Of a stretch of DNA of 64,000 nt, positions 27,481 through 35,798 are shown one piece after another (the stretch's first letter is position 1; every line of letters begins with the position of its first letter). The notes beneath the pieces were generated by a model. The model saw only the letters and a list, made by a program, of their open reading frames with translations, did not search any database and was not told where the DNA came from. Source of the DNA: Ruegeria sediminis (GTDB taxonomy: Bacteria > Pseudomonadota > Alphaproteobacteria > Rhodobacterales > Rhodobacteraceae); NCBI RefSeq assembly GCF_005938215.1, contig NZ_VCPD01000002.1, positions 744,001 to 808,000 of the forward strand, given 5' to 3'. Made by a program: the position numbers and the translations under genes.

Positions 27481-27553
27481 TTACGCTTGCGACCATCGCG
27501 GGAATGCAAATTCCTTGCCCACATGTTAGTCTTGGCAAAGGGAGACCTGCACG

Positions 27554-28093
27554 ATGTTGAGAAAACTCGCTTTCCTGTCCCTGATGACAGCCACCCCTGT
27601 TTTGGGTGAGAACCCGGCCGAGTTGGGCACACTTAATCCCGATGAAATGACAATGGGACACGTGATGGACAACATCCGGCGCGGTCAAACCGATATGACC
27701 ACCTGCGCCGCGGGCTACCTCATCACCAAGAGTGGCCGTCACGCCATGGCTCGCGAATTGTTCGAAGTCTGCGCCGAGGCCGGATATACGGGCGCGATGA
27801 CCTGGATGGGGCAGTTGGACAACAACGGCCTGGGCGGTGCCTATGACCCGGATGCCGCCGCAGAATGGGACCGCCGCGCCGCCGAAGCCGGAGATCCCGT
27901 GGGCAAGTTCAACTATGGCCTCGCCCTGATGCGCGGCCACGGCGTGGCGCGGGACGAAGCGCGCGGCCGTGCGCTGGTGGACGAGGCCGCTCGGGACGGG
28001 CTGAAAATCGCCCGCCGACTGCAGCGTGCCGACTATGACCTGGACGAGGTGACGCCGGACGCCGACAACTGGAAATATGCACCTTTGTTCTAG
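27554..28093 (+). CDS. Secreted Sel1-repeat protein
   Basis: A 179-residue protein with signal peptide (LRKLAFLSLMTATPVLGEN) and two to three Sel1-like repeats (ALFEVCAEAGYTGAMTWMGQ-like block, NGLGGAYDPDAAAEWDRRAA, AGDPVGKFNYGLALMRGHGV, ARDEARGRALVDEAA). Sel1 repeats bind proteins. Its place between the ABC operon and cytochrome c suggests a periplasmic accessory of the quinoprotein system, which is inference. Confidence 0.7.
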   Translation: MLRKLAFLSLMTATPVLGENPAELGTLNPDEMTMGHVMDNIRRGQTDMTTCAAGYLITKSGRHAMARELFEVCAEAGYTGAMTWMGQLDNNGLGGAYDPDAAAEWDRRAAEAGDPVGKFNYGLALMRGHGVARDEARGRALVDEAARDGLKIARRLQRADYDLDEVTPDADNWKYAPLF

Positions 28094-28119
28094 ACGCAGC
28101 GCAAACCGGCCCTTGGACT

Positions 28120-28142
28120 GCGACTAAAGTCTATGACTAACC
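28120..28142. promoter_or_regulatory. Paired GACTAA motifs upstream of cytochrome c
   Basis: GCGACTAAAG (28120-28129) and ATGACTAACC (28133-28142) lie 80-100 bases before the cytochrome c start at 28222. They match the motif seen at 23212, 37483 and, as GACCAAGG, at 18544. Proposed regulator site; binding is inferred. Confidence 0.45.
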
Positions 28143-28221
28143 TCATATTTTCGCTCATTATTTCGATGATCCGAAATCACGGGTGCCGTACACTCCGTTC
28201 AAGCACAACCCGGAGGACGAA

Positions 28222-28635
28222 ATGAAACGGATCATCCCTGCCCTATTCCTCGCCCTCGGTCCGGCCCTTCCCGCCGCCGCGAGCGAGACCATCTACGAGA
28301 GCATCAAGGTAGACGCCGGTCAGACGCTGTACGACGCCAAGTGCCGTCGCTGCCACGCCGACGACTCGACCGACCCAAGCTATGGGCCGCCGCTGGAAAA
28401 CATCGTCGGGCGCGCCGCCGGCAGTTATCCCGACTACGACTTTTCCGTTGCACTGGAAGCGTCCGGCATCGTTTGGACTCCGGCCGCCCTGCGCGCCTGG
28501 ATGGAGGACAATGACGGTTTCATGCCGGGCACAAAGATGCGTCACGTGGGCATCACCGACCGCACGGTGCAGGACTTCATCCTGGCCTACCTGGGATCGA
28601 TCACCACCCGCGACGGGTCTGCGGTTTCCGAATAG
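28222..28635 (+). CDS. Class I cytochrome c
   Basis: A 137-residue exported cytochrome c: signal peptide (IIPALFLALGPALPAAASE), heme motif C41-R-R-C-H45, SYGPPLENIVGRAAGSYPDY typical of the small c2/c552 group, and Met ligand in FMPGTKM. GGAGGACGAAATG marks the ATG at 28222. Probably the acceptor or next carrier after the quinoprotein dehydrogenase or PedF. Confidence 0.9.
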   Translation: MKRIIPALFLALGPALPAAASETIYESIKVDAGQTLYDAKCRRCHADDSTDPSYGPPLENIVGRAAGSYPDYDFSVALEASGIVWTPAALRAWMEDNDGFMPGTKMRHVGITDRTVQDFILAYLGSITTRDGSAVSE

Positions 28636-28657
28636 GCGACAGGGCCACTTGCACGAC

Positions 28658-29212
28658 TTATTCGATCAGCAACTCCGGCAGCCAATGGCTTTCGGGGTCT
28701 GCCTCGTGCAGATCCATGTCCGACAGCGGGCGAAGGTCGCCCGGCTCGGGCGGGGCCGACAATAAATCCATGTCCATCTCGTGCAAACGCCCGACAAGCC
28801 CGTCGTCGGTGGCGTCAAGCCGGTAGTATACCCCGTTCCACATGTTGATGCCGTATTCCGTGGAGCCTTTCCACAGGAAGAGCAGATCGTATTCAAGATC
28901 GGTCAGGTCGCCCACATCGACCTGTCGGTTTATCTCGTAGGGGTATGGTACATGACACCAGTGCTTGTCCGGACCCTCGATGCACTTGAATGGACGCATC
29001 GAAAGAAAATGATCCGCGAAGACCTCGTCGTTCCAATCGATGCTGTAGCTCATCCGCTCGCCACGAGGTTCAAAGGCAATGGTGGCGATCGCGGTGCGCT
29101 GGCCCTGACCGTCCACAAGCCAAACGGTTTTCTGTCCGCCCAACGGTTCCGCCCACGCTGAGGGACCTGTCAGGGCAACTGCAGTCGCAACTGTTTTCAG
29201 CAGTTTGCCCAT
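28658..29212 (-). CDS. Secreted hypothetical protein next to the quinoprotein gene
   Basis: A 184-residue protein with signal peptide (LLKTVATAVALTGPSAWAEP) and a beta-rich mature part with two cysteines (RPFKCIEGPDKHWCHVPYPY). No known family recognised. ATG 29212 is used rather than the extension to 29287. It is divergent from the dehydrogenase gene (29392), and convergent with cytochrome c. Confidence 0.65.
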   Translation of the reverse strand: MGKLLKTVATAVALTGPSAWAEPLGGQKTVWLVDGQGQRTAIATIAFEPRGERMSYSIDWNDEVFADHFLSMRPFKCIEGPDKHWCHVPYPYEINRQVDVGDLTDLEYDLLFLWKGSTEYGINMWNGVYYRLDATDDGLVGRLHEMDMDLLSAPPEPGDLRPLSDMDLHEADPESHWLPELLIE

Positions 29213-29391
29213 GGCTATCTCCGCGAATTTTGTTTGCATCCTGCCCGGAACAGTAGCGCGGGCATCTTCCCCTTGCCCTACGACCATTGTGCAATACCGC
29301 CGCGACCGGCCGTTCCCGATAATGCGCTTGCCGGTAACCCGCGCGAACGGGGCTCTGGCCTTGGAACTAGTGACAAATGGGAGGAGCCCAC

Positions 29392-31158
29392 ATGAATCGC
29401 TTTACTGCAGCGGTCGTCGCGAGCGTCATGGTGGCAGGCGCAAGCTTCGCCGGCGTGACCGAGGACGATCTTAAGAATGACCAATCCGTAACCACCCAGG
29501 TGGTCACGAACGGCATGGGGCGTCACCTTCAGCGTTACAGCCCGCTAGACACCCTGAACAAGGACAACGTCAAGAACCTGGTGCCGGCATGGGCCTTTTC
29601 GCTCGGCGGTGAGAAACAGCGCGGCCAGGAAACCCAGCCCCTGATCTATGACGGCGTGATGTACATCACTGGCTCCTATTCGCGCCTCTATGCGATCGAC
29701 ATCACGACCGGCGAGGAAATCTGGCAATACGACGCCCGACTGCCTGAAGGCATCCTGCCCTGCTGCGACGTGATCAACCGCGGAGCCGCCCTTTATGGCG
29801 ACAACATCTATTTCGGAACGCTCGACGCCCGCATCGTGGCGTTGAACCGCATGACCGGAGATGTCGTGTGGAACAAGAAGATTGCCGACTACAAGGCCGG
29901 CTATTCCTACACCGCGGCGCCGCTGATCGTTGACGGCCTGGTGGTCACAGGCAATTCGGGCGGCGAATTCGGTATCATTGGCGAAGTGCAGGCGCGCGAT
30001 GCCGAAACCGGAGAACTGGTTTGGACCCGACCGGTCATCGAAGGCCACATGGGCACCCTCAATGGCGAGGAATCGACCATGACCGGCACGCTCAACGCGA
30101 CCTGGCCGGGCGACATGTGGAAAACGGGCGGCGGCGCCACCTGGCTGGGCGGATCGTACGACATCGAGACGGATACGCTGGTGTTCGGCGCCGGCAACCC
30201 GGCACCGTGGAACAGTTGGCTGCGCGATGCCGGCACGCCGACCGAAGGCAACAAGGGCGATAACCTCTACGCCGCAAGCCGCCTCGGCATCGACCCGAAG
30301 ACCGGCGACATCAAGTGGCATTTCCAGACCACCCCGCGCGAAGGCTGGGATTATGACGGCGTGAACGAAGTGGTGGCCTATACCGACCGCGAAGGCAACA
30401 AACGCTATGCCACCGCCGACCGCAACGGGTTCTTCTACGTGCTGAACCGCGAGGATGGCGCATTCGTTTCCGCCACGCCCTTCGTCAAGGACATCTCCTG
30501 GGCCGAAGGCATCGACGAGAACGGCCGCCCGATCTTTGTCGAGGACAACCGCCCGGGCAACCCGGCGGATGCGGCGGACGGCAAAAAGGGCGAAGTGATC
30601 TTCGCGTCGCCATCGTTCCTCGGCGGCAAGAACTGGATGCCGATGGCGTTCAGCCAGAAGACCGGCAATTTCTACGTCCCGTCCAACGAATGGGGCATGG
30701 ACATCTGGAACGAGCCGATCACCTACAAGAAGGGCGCGGCCTATCTGGGCGCTGGGTTCACCATCAAGCCCAACTACGAGGACCACATCGGCAGCCTCAA
30801 GGCGATCGACCCGGATACCGGCGAGATCAAGTGGGAATACAAGAACGACGCACCGCTCTGGGGCGGCGTGATGGCGACCGCAGGCGGTCTTGTGTTCACC
30901 GGCACGCCCGAAGGCAAGTTCATCGCCTTTGACGACGAAACCGGCGACGTGCTTTGGTCCTTCCAGACCGGTTCGGGCATCGTCGGTCAGCCCATTACCT
31001 GGGAACAGGACGGCGAGCAGTACGTCGCGATCGCGTCCGGCTGGGGTGGCGCGGTGCCTCTGTGGGGCGGCGAAGTCGCCAAGAAGGTCAACTACCTGAA
31101 CCAGGGCGGCATGATCTGGACGTTCAAGCTGCCCAAGCAGTTGGCTTCATCCAACTGA
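29392..31158 (+). CDS. PQQ-dependent alcohol dehydrogenase with lanthanide-type site (PedH/ExaA-like)
   Basis: A 588-residue periplasmic quinoprotein: signal peptide, eight-bladed propeller with repeated W-motifs ([17 protein letters not shown]), the adjacent disulfide C124-C125 ([16 protein letters not shown]) and metal/PQQ ligands E192 (SGGEFGIIG), N269 (GAGNPAPWN) and D320 (GWDYDGVNE). Two residues after the catalytic Asp is a second Asp, D322, as in lanthanide-dependent XoxF and PedH and unlike calcium enzymes. The disulfide neighbourhood and overall similarity put it with ethanol-type ExaA/PedH rather than methanol XoxF. Oxidises primary alcohols, passing electrons to cytochrome c. GGAGG precedes ATG 29392. 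Confidence 0.88.
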   Translation: MNRFTAAVVASVMVAGASFAGVTEDDLKNDQSVTTQVVTNGMGRHLQRYSPLDTLNKDNVKNLVPAWAFSLGGEKQRGQETQPLIYDGVMYITGSYSRLYAIDITTGEEIWQYDARLPEGILPCCDVINRGAALYGDNIYFGTLDARIVALNRMTGDVVWNKKIADYKAGYSYTAAPLIVDGLVVTGNSGGEFGIIGEVQARDAETGELVWTRPVIEGHMGTLNGEESTMTGTLNATWPGDMWKTGGGATWLGGSYDIETDTLVFGAGNPAPWNSWLRDAGTPTEGNKGDNLYAASRLGIDPKTGDIKWHFQTTPREGWDYDGVNEVVAYTDREGNKRYATADRNGFFYVLNREDGAFVSATPFVKDISWAEGIDENGRPIFVEDNRPGNPADAADGKKGEVIFASPSFLGGKNWMPMAFSQKTGNFYVPSNEWGMDIWNEPITYKKGAAYLGAGFTIKPNYEDHIGSLKAIDPDTGEIKWEYKNDAPLWGGVMATAGGLVFTGTPEGKFIAFDDETGDVLWSFQTGSGIVGQPITWEQDGEQYVAIASGWGGAVPLWGGEVAKKVNYLNQGGMIWTFKLPKQLASSN

Positions 31159-31180
31159 TCCTAGAATGCGGGACAGTGAA

Positions 31181-31209
31181 CGCGCGCCCTGCCGGGCGCG
31201 CGTTTTTTT
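31181..31209 (+). terminator. Rho-independent terminator after the quinoprotein gene
   Basis: A 9-bp GC stem CGCGCGCCC/GGGCGCGCG with a TGCC loop is followed by seven T. It lies 22 bases after the dehydrogenase stop and separates it from the regulator genes. Confidence 0.95.
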
Positions 31210-31289
31210 CGCTCTACGACTTTTAGCGTATATGCCTCCCTCGCCCGGTTTTGTTAGGCTGATGGGAAAGCCAACGAAACGGACCGCGG

Positions 31290-31988
31290 ATGCGCCCAGA
31301 CCCAGACACGCCGCATAGCGCCAAGTTCCAGTCGGCGCTGATCGTCGATGACCACCCGTTGTTCTGCGACGCCCTTTCGATGACGTTGCAGGCGGTTTCG
31401 TCCATCAACAGCATGCACACCGCCCCGACCTTGCAGGATGCGCTGGACCTGATCGCGCAAGGCGCGTCGATCGACCTCGTGGTGCTCGACCTGAACCTGC
31501 CGGACGTGAACGGGCTCGACGGCCTGTTGCGGCTGCGCAATGCCACCAAATCTCCGATCATCGTGGTCTCATCGATGGCGGACAACCGTATCATGAGCTC
31601 GGTCATCCACGCCGGAGCGAAAGGTTTCATTCCCAAGCACAGCCAACGGGACGTGTTCCACAAGGCGCTGGACACGCTGCAGAACGGGGAAACCTTCATT
31701 CCCCACGGCTACGATCTGCTGGAAGAAGCCGATACGGCCGACAAGGACGATGCCGTTATGCGGCTGGGAACGCTGACGAACCAGCAGGCCCGAATCCTGC
31801 AACTGATCTGCGAAGGCAAGCTCAACAAACAGATCGCCTATGACCTGTCCATCGCGGAAACCACCGTCAAGGCACATGTCACGGCCATCATGCGCAAACT
31901 CGGAGTGCAAAGCCGCACACAGGCGGTTTTGATCGCAAAACAGACCAGTTTCGCGAACGTGTTGCATGATACGACGCCCCCCGCGTAA
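31290..31988 (+). CDS. LuxR-type response regulator (ErbR/PedR-like)
   Basis: A 232-residue NarL/LuxR-type regulator: receiver with acidic DD pair, phosphoacceptor D67 (VVLDLNLPD) and Lys in GAKGFIPKHS, and C-terminal HTH (LTNQQARILQLICEGKLNKQ, IAYDLSIAETTVKAHVTAIM). AgmR/ErbR/PedR2 regulators of this type switch on quinoprotein ethanol oxidation in Pseudomonas. It precedes the NosP and NahK/ErcS genes in one apparent operon, and is the best candidate reader of the GACTAARGT motifs in the island. Confidence 0.85.
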   Translation: MRPDPDTPHSAKFQSALIVDDHPLFCDALSMTLQAVSSINSMHTAPTLQDALDLIAQGASIDLVVLDLNLPDVNGLDGLLRLRNATKSPIIVVSSMADNRIMSSVIHAGAKGFIPKHSQRDVFHKALDTLQNGETFIPHGYDLLEEADTADKDDAVMRLGTLTNQQARILQLICEGKLNKQIAYDLSIAETTVKAHVTAIMRKLGVQSRTQAVLIAKQTSFANVLHDTTPPA

Positions 31989-32020
31989 TCTTGCGGGCGT
32001 CTCATAGGGAGGAATATGTG

Positions 32021-33190
32021 ATGGACCATTTCCGTGGTCCGTCCGGAGATGCAGTCGACACCGCACGGATCGTGCGGTCGGGAAGCGTCGATTGCCGGGC
32101 AAGTGACGCGGTCGCGCAACTTGCAAGGGCGCTGTCTCCGGGCGACCTATCGCTTGTCGTTCTTTTCCTGTCTCCGCAAACGGATGTGTCGCAACTGATC
32201 GACGAAGCGCAGCGCACGTTTGCGCCTGCGCAAGTCGTTGGCTGCACCACCGCGGGCGAGATCGGCGATGCCGGTTACGTCGAAGGCCAGATCGTCGCCG
32301 TCGGCTTCCCGGTCTCGCATTTCCGCACCAGGACAATCCTGATCGACGACCTGGATACCTTTGAACCCTACGGGGTGATCGAGCGGATGATCCGGAACCG
32401 CAACCACATGGCAGGGGAAACACCCGATTGGACCTCGGACTTCACGTTCCTGCTGATCGACGGGTTGTCCACCAAGGAGGATGCGCTGACTTCGCAGCTG
32501 TCCGCCGGACTGGGGCCCGTGCCTTTCTTCGGCGGCTCGGCAGGCGACGGAACGGATTTCGGCGCCACCTATGTCCTGCATGGAGGACGCGCCCATCCGA
32601 ACGCAGCCGTCCTGATCCAGATTCGCAGCAAATGCCCGATCAAGGTGTTCAAGACCGACCACCTGATCCCGGCGCAGTCACGCATGGTCGTGACCGGAGC
32701 CGACCCGGCCCGGCGCATCGTGCATGAAATCAATGCCGAGCCCGCCGCCCGCGAATACGCCCGCGTGCTGGGCAAGGATCCCGAGCAACTGACCAGCTTT
32801 ACTTTCGCCGCCCATCCTGTCGTCGTGCGGATCGGCGATCAGCACCATGTGCGCGCGATCCAGCGTGTCGCCGAGAATGGCGATCTGGTGTTCTTTTCGG
32901 CGATCGACGAGGGCGTCGTCCTGACCTTGGCAGAGCCGGAAAACATGGTCTCCCACTTGACCCGAGAGATGACCGCCTTGTCCGAGCAGGAACAACCGGA
33001 GATCATTCTGGCCTGCGATTGCATCCTGCGCCGGCTGGAAGCCCAGCAGAAACAGCAGTCCACCGAGATATCGCGCATACTGGCCAGGAACCGGGTTGTC
33101 GGGTTCTCAACCTATGGCGAACAGATCAACTCGATGCACGTCAACCAGACTCTGACCGGCGTCGCGATCTATCCCCCGGTCGAGGCCTGA
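32021..33190 (+). CDS. NosP-like FIST-domain sensor
   Basis: A 389-residue protein with FIST_N (VVGCTTAGEIGDAGYVEGQI) and FIST_C (AREYARVLGKDPEQLTSFTF, ACDCILRRLEAQQKQQSTEI, VVGFSTYGEQINSMHVNQTL). NosP proteins are FIST-domain hemoproteins that sense nitric oxide and control the kinase NahK. The gene is between the response regulator and a NahK/ErcS kinase, three bases from the latter. GGGAGG lies before a GTG/ATG pair at 32018/32021. Confidence 0.85.
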   Translation: MDHFRGPSGDAVDTARIVRSGSVDCRASDAVAQLARALSPGDLSLVVLFLSPQTDVSQLIDEAQRTFAPAQVVGCTTAGEIGDAGYVEGQIVAVGFPVSHFRTRTILIDDLDTFEPYGVIERMIRNRNHMAGETPDWTSDFTFLLIDGLSTKEDALTSQLSAGLGPVPFFGGSAGDGTDFGATYVLHGGRAHPNAAVLIQIRSKCPIKVFKTDHLIPAQSRMVVTGADPARRIVHEINAEPAAREYARVLGKDPEQLTSFTFAAHPVVVRIGDQHHVRAIQRVAENGDLVFFSAIDEGVVLTLAEPENMVSHLTREMTALSEQEQPEIILACDCILRRLEAQQKQQSTEISRILARNRVVGFSTYGEQINSMHVNQTLTGVAIYPPVEA

Positions 33191-33193
33191 GTC

Positions 33194-35395
33194 ATGGCGC
33201 GCGAACTGATCGATCCGCGGGACTCGTTGGAACGTCAGAATGAAAAACTTCTGAAGATCACCGAAACGCTCATGCGGCGGGTCGAGCAGAGTTCCGCCGC
33301 CTCGGGCGCAGCCTACGCCCAGTTCCAGCGGGCCGTGATGCTGGAAGAAGAGATCCGCGCGCGAACGATCGCGTTGGAAAAGGCGCTGGACCTTCTGAAC
33401 GAGTCCAACGCCAAACTGGCGCAGGCCAATGCCGAAACCGAAGCGGCCCGCTCGAACCTGACCAACGCGATCGAAACTGTGCAGGAAGGCTTTGCCCTGT
33501 TCGACGCACAAGACGAGTTGGTCATGTGCAACAGCAGGTTCGGCAAACACATGCTGGACATCTATGACCTGTTCAAACCGGGGCTCCGCTTCAAAGACTA
33601 TGTAAACCTCGTTTCCACCAGCCCCTACCTGTCGCTGCCCGAGGGCGAGTCGCCGGAGTCCTGGTTCGCCTTTCGCATGGCGCGCCACAAGGATAGCCAC
33701 GCGGTGTTCAACGTGCGCATCGCGGGCGCCCGATGGCTGCAGGTCAGCGAACACCGCACGCCTGACGGCGGCACCGTGATCCTGCAGACCGACATCACCG
33801 ACATGATGCGGCTGGAACGGCAGGAACGCGAGCGGCTTCTGGATGACCAGGCTAGGCTGATCCGTGCGACGCTGGAACACCTGAATCAGGGTGTGTGTAT
33901 TTTCGACGATCAAAACCGGCTGGTTGGCTGGAACCGGCGGGCGGGCGAGTTGCTGTCGATCCAGGCACACCACTTCCAGTTGGGTGCGCAGTTCTCCTCG
34001 CTCTACGAACGCATCCGCGCCGATGTCCGATTTCTGGCCGACACCAGACCCGAGGACGTCGAGGCCTGGGTGGCCAGGAAGGCCGAGCGGGCCCCGCTGG
34101 CCTTTGAGATCGAAATGGGGGCGGATCGCAGTCTGGCCGTGTTCGCTCAGCAGACGCCCGACGGCGGCTTCGTCATCAGCTTCACGGATGTTTCGGCCGA
34201 ACGCGCCGCCGTTCGGACGATCAGACAGGCCAATGAAACGCTGGAACTGCGCGTCGCGGAACGCACGCTGGAACTAGAGGACGCACTGACCGAGGCGGAA
34301 CGCGCCAATGCCTCGAAATCCCGCTTTGTCGCCGCTGCAAGCCATGATCTGTTGCAACCGCTGTCGGCCGCCAAACTCTTTGTCGCCTCGCTGGAGAATG
34401 ACCTGACGGATCCGGGCCAGTCTGAGCGCCTTGCCAAGGCGGGTAACGCGCTTGTCAGCGTCGAACGCATCCTTGGCGCCCTGCTTGACATCTCCAAACT
34501 GGATTCGGGCCTTGCCTCGGTCGATATCTCTTCGATCTCGCTCAAGGACATGCTCAATCAATTGAATGATGAACTCAAGCCGCTGGCCATAAGAAAAGGA
34601 CTGGATTTCAGGTTGGTAGGCAGCGATGTTCATGTCGACAGCGACGTGTCATACCTCCGCCGGATCCTGCAAAATCTTGCCTCGAACGCGATCCGCTACA
34701 CCGAAAACGGCAAGGTTCTGGTGGGCGTGCGCCGCCGCAAGTCCTTTGTCCGGGTAGAGATTTGGGATACGGGGCCCGGCATCCCCGAGGACCAGCAGGA
34801 GAAGGTGTTCGAAGAATTCCAGCGCCTGAATGCCTCTGCCAACCCCTCCGAGGGCATGGGGCTTGGCCTCGCCATAGTCGAACGCGCCTGCAGGCTTTTG
34901 AAACACCCACTGCATCTCAATTCGCGACTGGGTCACGGAACCTGCTTTGCAATCGAACTACCGCGCAGCACCGGCGCACCGCTCCGCAAACCAACCGACA
35001 GCGGCGCGGCAAACGGCATGCCGCTGACCCATCGCATCGCGCTTTTGATCGAAAACGACAATGCGCTTAGATCCGCCATGACGATAACGATGGAAAACTG
35101 GGGTCTCGATGTCCTGCCGTGCAGCAACCGGCGCGAGGCCGAAGAATTGCTGCGCGAGGTCGACATTGCCCCCGACGTGATCATTGCCGACTATCAGCTT
35201 GACGACGAAGAACTGGGCACCGACGCGATCCTCGCCTTGCGCAACTTCCACGGCCCGATCCCTGCTTGCCTGGTGACTGCGAACCGCTCGCCGGACCTGC
35301 ACAGCGCCTGCGAGAAACTGGGGGCTTCCTTGATGCACAAGCCGATCGATCCCGGCGAATTGCGCGGTTTCATCGAAAGCGCACTGGCCGACTAG
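33194..35395 (+). CDS. NahK/ErcS-family hybrid histidine kinase
   Basis: A 733-residue soluble hybrid kinase: coiled coil (~20-90), two PAS domains (~90-210 and ~225-335), a second coiled coil, HisKA with H384 (FVAAASHDLLQPLSAAKLF), HATPase with N-box NLASNAIRYTENG and G-boxes DTGPGIPEDQQ and GMGLGLAIV, and a receiver with D666 (VIIADYQLDDEE). No membrane segment. NahK/ErcS kinases work with ErbR-type regulators in ethanol oxidation and with NosP in NO sensing. Ends four bases into the convergent DUF779 gene. Confidence 0.9.
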   Translation: MARELIDPRDSLERQNEKLLKITETLMRRVEQSSAASGAAYAQFQRAVMLEEEIRARTIALEKALDLLNESNAKLAQANAETEAARSNLTNAIETVQEGFALFDAQDELVMCNSRFGKHMLDIYDLFKPGLRFKDYVNLVSTSPYLSLPEGESPESWFAFRMARHKDSHAVFNVRIAGARWLQVSEHRTPDGGTVILQTDITDMMRLERQERERLLDDQARLIRATLEHLNQGVCIFDDQNRLVGWNRRAGELLSIQAHHFQLGAQFSSLYERIRADVRFLADTRPEDVEAWVARKAERAPLAFEIEMGADRSLAVFAQQTPDGGFVISFTDVSAERAAVRTIRQANETLELRVAERTLELEDALTEAERANASKSRFVAAASHDLLQPLSAAKLFVASLENDLTDPGQSERLAKAGNALVSVERILGALLDISKLDSGLASVDISSISLKDMLNQLNDELKPLAIRKGLDFRLVGSDVHVDSDVSYLRRILQNLASNAIRYTENGKVLVGVRRRKSFVRVEIWDTGPGIPEDQQEKVFEEFQRLNASANPSEGMGLGLAIVERACRLLKHPLHLNSRLGHGTCFAIELPRSTGAPLRKPTDSGAANGMPLTHRIALLIENDNALRSAMTITMENWGLDVLPCSNRREAEELLREVDIAPDVIIADYQLDDEELGTDAILALRNFHGPIPACLVTANRSPDLHSACEKLGASLMHKPIDPGELRGFIESALAD

Positions 35396-35721
35396 GGCAG
35401 ACAGAGGTGCGAGCGGGTCAAGAACCGCCGCCCGCTGCCGTTTTCCAGAGAGAACATTCCGCCGATGCCATCGATCGCATCGATCACCAGATCGGTATGC
35501 TTCCAACGCTCGTGCTGATCTGCATTCATGAAGAACGGAACCCCGCCGATCTTGCCCACCAGCACGTCACGGTCGCCGACGATGTAGTCGCTTTGCAGGA
35601 AACACATCGGCGCCGAGCCGTCGCAGCATCCGCCCGATTGGTGAAACAGCAAATTGGGGCCAAACCGGCCTTTCAACTCATCTATCAGTTCAATCGCCGC
35701 ATCGGTGGCGGTGACGGTCAT
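35392..35721 (-). CDS. DUF779 protein
   Basis: A 109-residue protein of the DUF779 family with the conserved Cys cluster LLFHQSGGCCDGSAPMC and the acidic DYIVGDRDVLVGKIGGVPFF segment. DUF779 genes are usually next to acetaldehyde-type aldehyde dehydrogenases, as here, and their biochemical role is unproven. ATG 35721 is used; a TTG four codons earlier follows AGAGGA and is also plausible. 77 bases after the aldehyde dehydrogenase gene and probably co-transcribed. Confidence 0.85.
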   Translation of the reverse strand: MTVTATDAAIELIDELKGRFGPNLLFHQSGGCCDGSAPMCFLQSDYIVGDRDVLVGKIGGVPFFMNADQHERWKHTDLVIDAIDGIGGMFSLENGSGRRFLTRSHLCLP

Positions 35722-35798
35722 GGCTTCGGGCAAGACGCAATCCTCTGAGAAAGGGTGGCGGCCCCTGGGGAGAACGGGGCCGCCTTTGAAACCCAGGG

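Noticed and set aside
29300-29391. A further copy of the GACTAARGT motif before the quinoprotein gene
   Set aside because: CCTTGGAACTAGTGAC near 29359 is only a weak partial match, so it was not counted as a site.
29545-30786. 413-codon open frame antisense to the quinoprotein gene
   Set aside because: A typical GC-rich shadow; the plus-strand frame carries all conserved quinoprotein motifs.
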